Source of the DNA: Peptococcaceae bacterium
Lineage (GTDB): Bacteria > Bacillota > Dehalobacteriia > UBA7702
Length of the DNA stretch: 20,417 nucleotides
NCBI GenBank assembly: GCA_019415505.1
Contig: DXZC01000022.1
Location: 1-20,417, forward strand
Direction of reading: 5' to 3'
How positions within the stretch are numbered: position 1 is the stretch's first letter; every line of letters begins with the position of its first letter. Made by a program: the position numbers and the translations under genes. The notes beneath the pieces are model-generated. The model saw nothing but the letters and a program-made list of their open reading frames with translations. It did no database searches and had not been told where the DNA came from. This document shows positions 8,592-17,300 of the stretch, in pieces.

Positions 8592-9140
8592 TTAGAGTTG
8601 CTCATGCTCATCTTCTCTTTTGACAGTACGCCTAAATTTCTTTGCCAAAAAGTAGCCCGCCAGGAAAACAAAAGAAATGAACAAAACGGCGAGTATAAGA
8701 CTAAAGCCATTGACGGGTGAAATCCAAATCCATTCATAATACCCTGTTGCCAGCCAATCTTTGCAATGCTCCAGCATTGGCTGGCTATTCCTCACATGAG
8801 CGTACTCTAAAATAGGGAGACTGACGATTTTAGTTCTCATAGGGGCTTCCAATAAATAGAAACGGATGTAAGTATAAATCAGGGATAAATAACCCAAACC
8901 GTTGCCCAGCAGCAGGGCTGCCCCCGGATTTTTGATATATTTTTGATAATAAGAGCCGACCCAGCCCCAATATACAATCATTAAGCCGGCGAACATCGCG
9001 GGGGCTGAGAATTGCCAATTCAGATACCGGGGAATGAAGTCCAGAGCAGGCCAAAAGCACCAGGAATAGTATAAAACAAAGGAAATGAGATAGGGAGGCA
9101 GGGCCAATAGGATCAGTTTAAAAATTACGGACTTTTTCAT
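8592..9140 (-). CDS. Four-helix membrane protein of unknown function
   Basis: The start is uncertain. The longest form begins at 9194 without a ribosome site. The ATG at 9140 (MKKSVIFK, 182 residues) is chosen because AAAGG (complement of 9151-9155) and GAGG lie just upstream; the ATG at 9149 is only 1 bp from AAAGG. Counted from 9140, hydrophobic segments are at about residues 6-30, 48-66, 74-97 and 145-167, with a polar loop of about 45 residues between the third and fourth and a charged C-terminal tail (RRTVKREDEHEQL). No catalytic motif or named family is recognised. It is divergent from the LytTR regulator, and the promoter at 9229-9237 with direct repeats upstream makes it a candidate target of that regulator. 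The gene at 7894-8376 follows in the same direction. Confidence 0.75.
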   Translation of the reverse strand: MKKSVIFKLILLALPPYLISFVLYYSWCFWPALDFIPRYLNWQFSAPAMFAGLMIVYWGWVGSYYQKYIKNPGAALLLGNGLGYLSLIYTYIRFYLLEAPMRTKIVSLPILEYAHVRNSQPMLEHCKDWLATGYYEWIWISPVNGFSLILAVLFISFVFLAGYFLAKKFRRTVKREDEHEQL

Positions 9141-9228
9141 TTTCCTCATACCTTTCTCAAGGTGGTATTTGCCATTAATAAGGTTATCTACCATTAATAA
9201 TCCGTTGCCGCTTTTTTTGCTGCCCCTA

Positions 9229-9237
9229 ATTATAACA
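9229..9237 (-). promoter_or_regulatory. Extended -10 promoter for the minus-strand membrane genes
   Basis: Read on the minus strand the site is TGT-TATAAT, a perfect -10 with the TGn extension, which would start transcription near 9222. No good -35 hexamer is present 17 bp upstream (CCGCAC), which is typical of an activator-dependent promoter. It lies 80-90 bp before the chosen start codon. Confidence 0.6.
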
Positions 9238-9261
9238 GATTTATCCAGCTTGTGCGGGAAG

Positions 9262-9296
9262 TTGTTGAAAATAAGATATATTTTTGTCGAAAATAA
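9262..9296. repeat. Two 13-bp direct repeats, candidate LytTR-family operator
   Basis: TTGTTGAAAATAA (9262-9274) and TTGTCGAAAATAA (9284-9296) differ at one position and are exactly 22 bp apart, two helical turns. LytTR regulators such as AgrA bind paired direct repeats with about this spacing. Relative to the minus-strand promoter the repeats fall at about -40 to -52 and -62 to -74; they also lie about 86 bp upstream of the regulator gene. Confidence 0.55.
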
Positions 9297-9381
9297 TAGT
9301 TTTGCTAGAGGAAATTAATAATTGGAGCAGGTTAAAAAAAAGTTTTGGGGAATTAAACAATAATAGAGAGGGGGGAGCGCT

Positions 9382-10098
9382 TTGCTAAAAATAGCAATTT
9401 GCGATGATGATAAAGTTATTTGTCAGCAGCTGGAAAATATTATTAAGCAATATGAAAGCAGTAGTAAAATAATTCTTAATGTGGAAGTATTTTATTCCGG
9501 TACGTCTTTATACCAGACTATGGCGTTAGGCCATAATTTTGATCTCATTTTTTTGGATATTGAAATGGAGCTGCTCAGTGGTATTGACGTTGGGGCCAAG
9601 ATTCGTCGGCAACTCAATAATCAAGTATTGCAAATTGTCTATATTTCCGGCCAAGAAAACTATGCCCTGGCCCTGTTTAGTACTCACCCTCTTGACTTCT
9701 TAATTAAGCCCCTAAAACCCCGGCAGGTGATTGAAAGCATAGAGTTAACCGCCTCCTTACTCCATGAGCTAAGAGGTTACTTTACCTATAAAATTGGTGG
9801 TGAGGTCAGAAGAATGTCCATAAAAGACATTATCTATTTTGAAAGCGGCAACCGTAAAATAAATATGTTTACTACCCACGGCATGTCAGCCTTTTACGGC
9901 AGGTTAGATGAAATCTATGAAGATTTAAAGAATTACCGTTTTTTATATATCCATAAATCTTATTTGGTCAATTATTATTTTGTGGAACTATTTAAATACG
10001 ACGCCGTTGTGTTAACCGGCGGTCTTGACTTGCCCATTAGCCAAACCCGTCGCAAAATGATTCGGTCTGAATGCCTTAAATTTGGTCATAAGGGGTAA
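9382..10098 (+). CDS. LytTR-family response regulator (AgrA/LytR type)
   Basis: A 238-residue protein, the usual length for this family. The start is TTG, supported by the purine-rich site GAGAGGGGGG just upstream. Residues about 1-125 form a receiver domain: the acidic cluster CDDD at 7-10, the phosphoacceptor Asp59 in LIFLDIE, Ser89 in YISG, and Lys109 in LIKPL. Residues about 131-235 form a LytTR DNA-binding domain, with the motifs IIYFES, YGRLDEIYEDL, FLYIHKSYLVNYYFV and LPISQTRRK. The protein is expected to be phosphorylated by a sensor kinase and to bind paired direct repeats in promoters. No histidine kinase or peptide gene is next to it, so its input is encoded elsewhere. The direct repeats at 9262-9296 in the divergent gap are the most likely local target, suggesting autoregulation or activation of the minus-strand membrane genes. 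Confidence 0.95.
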   Translation: MLKIAICDDDKVICQQLENIIKQYESSSKIILNVEVFYSGTSLYQTMALGHNFDLIFLDIEMELLSGIDVGAKIRRQLNNQVLQIVYISGQENYALALFSTHPLDFLIKPLKPRQVIESIELTASLLHELRGYFTYKIGGEVRRMSIKDIIYFESGNRKINMFTTHGMSAFYGRLDEIYEDLKNYRFLYIHKSYLVNYYFVELFKYDAVVLTGGLDLPISQTRRKMIRSECLKFGHKG

Positions 10099-10497
10099 TA
10101 AGCTACTGGCCTTATTTCCCTTCGTTTATGTGAAAGCCGCCCGTTTTGTGACAACTTTGAACCATGACTGGGGTATATTACTAACCTAGGCTGGATAAGT
10201 TATGAGTTTGTTATACTGCCCTTTTTTTACACTATGAAGCCTAAATGCCAATTTACAGCCGCTTATCCGGGCAATGCGCTTTAAAGTTGAGATAACAATA
10301 ATACGCATTGAATATTCAAACAATATTTTGCATTATTGTATACATAAAAATATTTTTAAGGGAAGAATTGGGATGTGACCCTTCTGTGGGCTGGCCCATT
10401 ATAATTAACTAGGTGAGCTATAGAAAACCCCCGGCGAAAGCTTTAATTGAAAAAACAAATAATTGAATTTTAACAAATTATTTAGGCAAAAAAGGGC
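10099..10497. other. Noncoding stretch before the riboswitch
   Basis: No convincing gene was seen on either strand. A promoter-like pair, TTGCAT (10328-10333) and TATTTT (10351-10356) with 17-bp spacing, and an AT-rich inverted repeat (10457-10464 with 10476-10483) just upstream of the riboswitch promoter are the only structured elements noticed. Neither has a firm assignment. Confidence 0.5.
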
Positions 10498-10526
10498 TTG
10501 TGCAAAGAACCGAAATATGTTATATT
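10498..10526 (+). promoter_or_regulatory. Candidate promoter of the cobalamin riboswitch transcript
   Basis: TTGTGC (10498-10503) and TATATT (10521-10526) are separated by 17 bp. Transcription would start near 10533, about 20 nt before the first riboswitch stem, an appropriate position. Confidence 0.55.
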
Positions 10527-10552
10527 GTATAAGAAAAGTGAATATACAATCA

Positions 10553-10694
10553 GTAAAGAGCCAAGGAACCGGGTGCGAATCCCGGACGGGGCAGCCACTG
10601 TAAGTAGGAGCCGCGCTTCACGGGCCACTGTAAATCTAAGGATAACGGGAAGGCGAAGCAAGGCGATGATGACAAGTCAGGATAAACTCTTTAT
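10553..10694 (+). promoter_or_regulatory. Cobalamin (B12) riboswitch
   Basis: Conserved blocks appear in the right order: AAGGAACC before GGGTGCGAATCCCGG (10571-10585); GCAGCCACTGTAAG (10591-10604); a second GGCCACTG (10623-10630); GGGAAGGCG (10648-10656); and the B12 box GATGATGACAAGTCAGGATA (10665-10684). A closing stem pairs 10553-10560 (GTAAAGAG) with 10687-10694 (CTCTTTAT). This is the class that binds adenosyl- or other cobalamins and normally turns off B12 uptake or synthesis genes when cobalamin is plentiful. A terminator follows directly, so control is probably at transcription. The first gene downstream is the SLH/DUF4430 protein at 11325. Confidence 0.93.
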
Positions 10695-10711
10695 GCAGTT
10701 CTCTGAGCCAG

Positions 10712-10775
10712 AAACCAAATTTGACTAGTATTGCTTATAGCCGTCAAACCCTTTGGTTTGGGCGGTTTTCTGTTT
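10712..10775 (+). terminator. Riboswitch expression platform: terminator with possible antiterminator
   Basis: The terminator stem is 10741-10750 with 10755-10765 (one bulged G, loop CTTT) and is followed by TTTTCTGTTTT. Upstream, AAACCAAA (10712-10719) is an exact complement of TTTGGTTT (10752-10759), which lies in the loop and right arm of the terminator. The two pairings exclude each other, as expected for a riboswitch attenuator. Confidence 0.7.
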
Positions 10776-10823
10776 TGCCCCGTTTATTCTGAGTTTAAAG
10801 GCGCTAAAACAGCTCACAAAAAT

Positions 10824-10853
10824 CGCCGGAGAGAACGATTCTCCGGCGGTTTT
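10824..10853 (+). terminator. Strong terminator in the leader, possibly bidirectional
   Basis: Arms CGCCGGAGA (10824-10832) and TCTCCGGCG (10840-10848) are followed by GTTTTGTTG on the plus strand. On the minus strand the same stem is followed by ATTTTTG, so it could stop transcription both ways. Confidence 0.75.
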
Positions 10854-10918
10854 GTTGTATTAGGTAGGAAACACTCCTACTGCAAAACAATTTAATAGTA
10901 TAAATAAGCTACTTTGTT

Positions 10919-10978
10919 GTGGAAAGTAAGCGAATTAGGGTAAAGCTTTACCTTTATTTGCTATTTTCCACTTTTTTT
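10919..10978 (+). terminator. Long hairpin with T-tract in the leader
   Basis: The stem runs from GTGGAAA (10919-10925) to TTTCCAC (10965-10971), with further pairing inward to GGTAAAG/CTTTACC and small internal mismatches. It is followed by seven T (10972-10978). By form it is an intrinsic terminator, yet it stands 350 bp before the next gene. Confidence 0.7.
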
Positions 10979-11059
10979 ATTTTGTAAAACATTTTCCCTA
11001 CCCGGACAAGGTTCTTTGTTGCCTGTATTTGCAACGCTCTTGCTCTATTTTGTCGACAG

Positions 11060-11084
11060 GCCGCCAGACCATCTGGCTGGCGGC
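11060..11084 (+). terminator. GC-rich hairpin in the leader
   Basis: Perfect arms GCCGCCAG (11060-11067) and CTGGCGGC (11077-11084) with a 9-nt loop are followed by GCATTTTAAAC, a weak T-tract. It may be a terminator or another structural element of the leader. Confidence 0.45.
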
Positions 11085-11274
11085 GCATTTTAAACTTGTC
11101 TCAATAGTTGGCCGGAGGGCCGCCGGGAAGGGGTAAAATTAGGCTCTAACATGGCGTTAACCCGATTTTAGGCTGGGGACATAAGTATTAATATCCCCGG
11201 AGCACTACAGAGAAAGGAGGAGATGGCATTAATAAATTTAGTTGCCAGCAGAGACAGTTGCGCAAATAATTAAT

Positions 11275-11334
11275 TAGGAAGAAGGAATTAACCGATGAAA
11301 AAGATAGGAGGAAGGAATTAACCGATGAAAAAGA
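11275..11334 (+). repeat. Tandem 30-bp duplication of the ribosome site and start codon
   Basis: Units 11275-11304 and 11305-11334 are identical except at 11280/11310 (A/G). Each carries an AAGGA-type site, the spacer ATTAACCG and an ATGAAAAAGA start. The upstream ATG (11295) opens an 8-codon ORF (MKKIGGRN) that ends at the TAA at 11319-11321, 3 bp before the real ATG at 11325 and in the same frame. Confidence 0.95.
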
Positions 11335-14300
11335 CACATAGGCTTTTAGGTGTAATCCTGGTTTTAATGCTCATGTTTTGCTTTTCCGCCGTTGCCTGGG
11401 CGGACGAGGCTACACCCTGGGATGGCGCCACAGACTTTAGCTGGTATAATACCACAGATACCAGCTTTGAAATTAAAGACGCTAAGGAGCTGGCGGGTTT
11501 AGCGGCCATTGTTAACGGTACGGCGGAGGGTATTGACCGTGATAATTTTGCGGGCAAAACTATCAAGCTAACCGCTAAAATTGACTTAGGCTCCCAGGCC
11601 TTTACGCCCATTGGCGCCACCCAAAGCAATGCTTTTGCCGGCGTTTTTGACGGCAACGGCCAGGAAATCACTAACCTTACTATAGGTAAGGCTACGAACG
11701 ATTCAGCCCTATTTGGCTATAATAAAAACATGGTGAAAAACCTGGTTCTGGCCAGCGGCGACTTGGCGGATGCTATCGGCAACTACCGGGCAGCTTTGGT
11801 GGCCCGGAATTACGGCGTGGTACTCAACTGCGTAAATAAGATAACCGTAGCCAGCAGCGGCACATATACTGGCGGCTTAGTAGCTCAGAACCTCTCCGGC
11901 GCCTATATTGTTAACTGCGCCAATTTAGGCGACGTCGCTACCACAGCCAGCAGCTATGCTGGGGGCATTTGCGCCTATAATGGCAGAGGGAGTATTATCA
12001 GTTGTTATAATACCGGCGCTATAAGCAGCGGTAACGGCGGCGGCGGTATTGTGGGGAATAACCTGGGGGGAATTTTAAGTAACAGCTATAACTCCGGCGC
12101 TGTTGCCGGGACCAAGCTCTCCGGGGGCATAATCGGTAATATTACAAGCACCAATTGGGCCAACGCCACAGTAAGCAATAATTATTATCTGAAAACAGAG
12201 ACTATCAATAGCGCCGTAAACCCTGTGGGCACCGCTGGTATTGAAGTGGCGGAAAACAAGGTTAAAGCCCTGGATGAGGCTACTCTGAAAGGCTCTGCCG
12301 CCACCCTGGGCGCTGCCTTTGCGGCGGATGATGGCGCTAGCCTTAATAACGGCTATCCGGTATTGACTTACCAAAAAACCGGTGTTTACCCGCCAGAGGA
12401 AGGCCAGGGGTTAGAGCTTACCGGCCTGAGTAAGGTTGAAAACGGCGCCCTGACTGTGACCTTAAACCAAACCTTGACCTATGGCCCTCTAGACCCAGAG
12501 GACTTTACTGCCACCATTACCCCGGCGGGGGGCAGCGCAAGTGATTTAGAAATCTGGGAGGTTAATAAACTAGGCGACAGTGCGGAGCTATACTTTGAAC
12601 AGTTGCCCAACGGGGCAAAGGATGCGAGCTATACGGTAACAGTACAATATAAGGGCGGCCAGGTTTACAGCGGCGATTTTACCGTACCGGCTCTTCGTGT
12701 TGAAAGCATTGCCTCTTTTGACAACCCTACTTTAGATTTTGGCAAGCTCTTTAATGGGGCGGACCCATATACCAACACTCCTGGGTCCTTAACTGTTAAC
12801 TTAAATGATACGCCCATTGTCGACCCTAATCCTACAGATTTTCAGGGCAGCTATGTGGTGGAGGTTAACGGCGAATTTGAAACCTTTGATTTAAATTTCA
12901 CTAAAGTATCAATGGCGGATAAGGCGGCCACCCTTAGCTTTGAGCGGATTCCCCTGCCCTCGGAAAATCAAGATATTACAGTACGGGTTTCCTACCAGGG
13001 CGGTGACAGAAAGACTTTAACTACCACCTTGCCCGCTTCGAGAAATTGGAGCGATTATGTCAAAAAACCCGCTATAGGCGATGGCAGCCCTGATTCGCCC
13101 TACCAAATTGCCAGCGCTGAGGAGCTGGCTTGGTTTGCGGCTTTAACCAATGGCAAGCTTAAAGACGGCACAGCCCAAAACCTGCAGGCCTGCGCTAAAT
13201 TAATTGACAACATTGCCTTAAACGATGTGACAAATTGGGAAAGTTGGCAGAAAGACGCCCAGGATATTAGAATATGGGAGCCTATTGGCTATACCACGTC
13301 AACTCCGGGCATTAACAATGCTTACCAGGGTACCTTTGACGGCCAAGGCTATACCGTCTCCGGTATGTATGTAGCCTGTGAGAGACAGTACGGCGGCGGC
13401 GCTGTGAGCTTTGTCAGCAATTTGGGAGGCACGGTAAAAAACCTCAAAATAGAGAAGTCCTATATTTATTCTAATGATAGTAGTACTGGCGGCATTGTGG
13501 CCAGAGGATATAACGGTACCATTCAAAACTGCGGCACTGACATGATTATAGAATCACTGCCTAAATATGGAAATTCCCAAATCGGTGGCATTGCTGGTGG
13601 TGTTAATTACCTAGACAAGAAGAACTTCCTAATTTCCGATTGTTACAGTTCCTCGATTATTAAGGGGCTGGGAGAAAACGTCACTGTCGGCGGCATTGTC
13701 GGTGCAATGAGCCCGCTGAATAGCAACCAACAATATACGGGCGGTTCTGTCAGCAACTGTTATTTCTCCGGCAGCGCTACAGCTACCGGCACTGGTGTGG
13801 CCAGCGGCATAATTGGTAGAAACAATATTATTACTGGTCCTGTTCTTAAAGATGAGGACGGCAATAACATACAGGAAGACGGCGTCAATGTATTTGGCTG
13901 TTACTATGCCTATTCCCTGGCTAATTGTTACAGCGTTGGCGCTGTCGCCGCCGCTAACCAGGATAATACAGTAGCTATAACCCCTAACTCTGGTTTGCCG
14001 GCCAATACCGAGTGGAGACATTATCGTCTCATCGGCGAGCTCAGCGACTATTTTAACAACAACTACTTTAAGGCCGCGGAGGAACTCAGCGATTCCCTCG
14101 GCATAAGCAAAACCGAGGCGGAATTAAAGGCCGGGGATATGCCTGTCCTATTAGGTAGCTCTTATACGACGCTGGCGGGAGTTAACGACGGCTACCCGGC
14201 CTTAAAATGGCAGGGTGAGGAACCGGGCGACGTTACTGCCGTGGCTGTGCCACTCTTTACCTTATCTAAGGGTGGTTTCTATAACCATATCATGGTGGAA

Positions 14301-17300
14301 ATGAGCTGCGCCACAGAGGGAGCCGTCATCTATTACACCACTGATGGCAGCGTCCCCACAGTGCGCAACGGGGAAGAATACACCGAGGCTGTAGCCCTAG
14401 AGGGTACTATAAAGGCAGTGGCCTATAAGGATGGCATGTACCTTAGCGCCATTAACTCCGTATCCGCTGATACTGTGGGAAATCCTATTTTCTCCCCAGC
14501 GGGAAAAACCCTAAACGGCAATACTAAAATAACCATTACCTGCGGCACTGACGACGCTGTAATTTACTATACTACCGATGGCAGCGAACCGGTAATCTTT
14601 GGCGCGGACCGCAATGTTCTCAATATTTCGGCGAAAAAATATACCGGTAAATTTACCGTTGATAGCGCGACAACCGTAAAGGCTGTGGCCGTGGCCCCAG
14701 GTATGCTCATGAGCCAGGTTGTAACGGAAGAATATGATTTTGCCTGGTCCAGTGTAACTTTTGAACCGGATAAGGATAGCGACGGCGTTTATTTGCTTGG
14801 TAATTCCCGGGAGTTGGCCTGGTTTGGCGCTCTGGTTAACGGCGCCCTAGAGGGGGTAAGCCAGAATACTGGCGCCAAGGCCCGGCTGATTAGGGATATC
14901 GATATGGGGGCCTACGTTTGGACGCCTTTGGCCAATTTTACCGGTAATTTTGACGGCGCTAACCACAGCATTAAAAATCTGTATTTTGGCAAGGATAATA
15001 TACAAAATAAATATGAGAACAAGGGCTTTGTTACTGCAAACGCCGGCACAGTGAAAAATCTTACCTTTACCGGCCAGGGGGTGGATTTAGCTATCGGCAA
15101 CGTTGGTATGGTTGCTGTGACCAATAGCGGCACTATCTCCAACTGCCATAATGAGGTGGATATTTGCACCTTTGGCCGGCCCATCGGCGGTATTGCCGCC
15201 GTCAACAACGGTACCATTGAATTCTGTTCTAACAGCGGCGTTATTGCCGGTACAAAATTAGCTTATGTTACTAACGGTATGCTTACAAACGGCCAATCCA
15301 ATACTATCGGCGGTATAGCGGGAAGAAACAGCGGCACTATCCGGGATTGCTATAATACCGGTAAAATAACCTGCGCTCCGGATATTGGCCAATATATGGG
15401 GCAAATTGCCGGGACAACGGGAGATAATTCTACCATTGAACGGTGCTATGCCTTGGGCAAGCTGGCCAACAGCGGTCGCAGAACGTCCAGCTCTAGCGAC
15501 TGGGGCGGCTGGAGCGGTATCAACCCCTATAACGGCGGAGCTGTGGGCAATTATTGCGGCCTCTTAGCCGGGGGTATAAACGGAACTGAGGATATTGACA
15601 AAACCACAGCTAAGGTTACGGATAGTTACTTTATACCTGATCTTACCATAGCTGGGGAGGACCTTGAAGCTGTTGAGCTGGGCAATGATAACTTTAAAGC
15701 AGCCTTTTTTGATTTAGCCAGCCGGGCTTACGGCTTTGCCGGACGGCAAATTAACGCCGACGCTGCTAAACTCCTCAATAAGGATGCGGAATACCATGTG
15801 TTTTACGATGTTACCAACGATAAATACCTGGCCTTAGAGCTTTCCGGCGAGGGCGATGGCAGCAACGTGGTAATAGACGCTACCGATGAAACCGTACCCC
15901 ACTTTACTGGGAAGGCAGGGAATTATCTCACTACCTATAGCGGGGAATATTACCTTTATAAAGTACCCGCTGCTACTAAGTCAGTAAAATTCAGCAACAC
16001 GGAAAAATTACAGGATTACGCCACGGAAGCGGATCTTACAGATTTCCGAGCCACCGCTATTGATACTAAGAACAGCGCGGCTATGCTGGAACAGGTAAAA
16101 TCCACCTGGCCTGATAGGTACGACGCCATTGCCGCGGCCCTGAAATATGTAGATACCGCAGCAGAGGAAGAAGAACCCATTACCGGCAAAGTGCGGGTAA
16201 TCATTGAAAACACCACCTTTACCGAAGCCAGCCAATCCGCCGACGGCAAAACCGACCCGGCCTGGAGCGGTACCCTGGTAGATACGGAAATTGAACTTGA
16301 CGAAACCACCACCATGATGAGCGCTATTGTAGCCGCGGCGGCTAAAGGCGGCGTAAATGGTGAAACAGTTACTCTTGCTGGTGTGGAACAAAATTACATT
16401 TCTGGCGTTAACGACCTGAAGGCCTTTGACGGTAAGGGCGCTCAATCCGGCTGGATGGGCACTATAAACGATTGGTTCACCAACGCGGGCTTTGTAGGCT
16501 TTACAGCTCAGAACGGCTACCTCCGCGACGGCGGGGTGATTAGGGTTATGTATACCAACGCTGACAATGGCGGCACGGACTTAGGCGGCTCCATTGAAGG
16601 GGATACTAACACTAAGCTGAAGGAATTGTCCTTTACCAACGCTACTTTAACCCCGGAATTTGACGGCGCTACCACTGAGTACACCCTGACCATGGACGAG
16701 GGCGCGGCCAATACGGCGATTTCCTTTACTGCGGCGAACAAGGTGTTCCAGGCCAGAGCCTATGTGGGCGAATTCCAGCCCAAGGAATGGGGTTATATCT
16801 CAGGCGACACCTTAAATGTTAAGGGCGGCGATACCATTTATGTTGGCGTTGGCAACGATAATTGGGAATCAATGCAGCAGGGCGCTAAGGAAACACGCTA
16901 TGTAATTACAGTAGAAGGGTCAACCGAGCCGCCCGCGCCCACGGAATGCACTGTTACTTTTGATAGCCAGGGCGGCACTGATGTAGAAAAACAAGTTGTT
17001 AATAGCAACGCCAAGGTTGTTAAACCTCAAGATCCCACCAAGGACGGTTATATCTTTGCCGGTTGGTATCGGGAAGCGGCTTGTGAATCCTCCTGGAATT
17101 TTGACCTGGATGTTGTGACCGCAAACATGACCCTGTACGCTAAGTGGGACGAGGAGCCGGCGGCAAAACCCTATGAAGAAGCTTTAGCCGCCGCTCAGGG
17201 TTACATAAAGGCAGAGGTCCCCGATCCTAAAGTGGGCAGTACCAAAGGGGAATGGGCTGTAATAGCCCTGGCCAGAGCCAATGCGGCCAGCCAAGATTGG

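Larger units (their letters stand above)
10695..11324 (+). other. Long 5' leader between riboswitch and giant SLH gene
   Basis: About 630 bases without a full-size gene. It holds the riboswitch terminator, three more strong hairpins (listed separately), a small one (10864-10869 with 10875-10880), a possible 16-codon leader ORF (11223-11273) and a duplicated translation-start region. No convincing second promoter for the giant gene was found. Confidence 0.6.

Noticed and set aside
9141..9194. Longer N-terminus for the four-helix membrane protein
   Set aside because: The ATG at 9194 has no ribosome site, while later ATGs follow AAAGG/GAGG.
10368..10412. Possible 14-residue peptide (TTG start, MGCDPSVGWPIIIN) after a purine-rich site
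   Set aside because: Too short to judge, with no peptide-processing gene nearby; it could be chance.
10498..10728. Open frame of 76 codons on the plus strand
   Set aside because: It lies over the riboswitch, has no ribosome site, and its sequence is explained by conserved RNA blocks.
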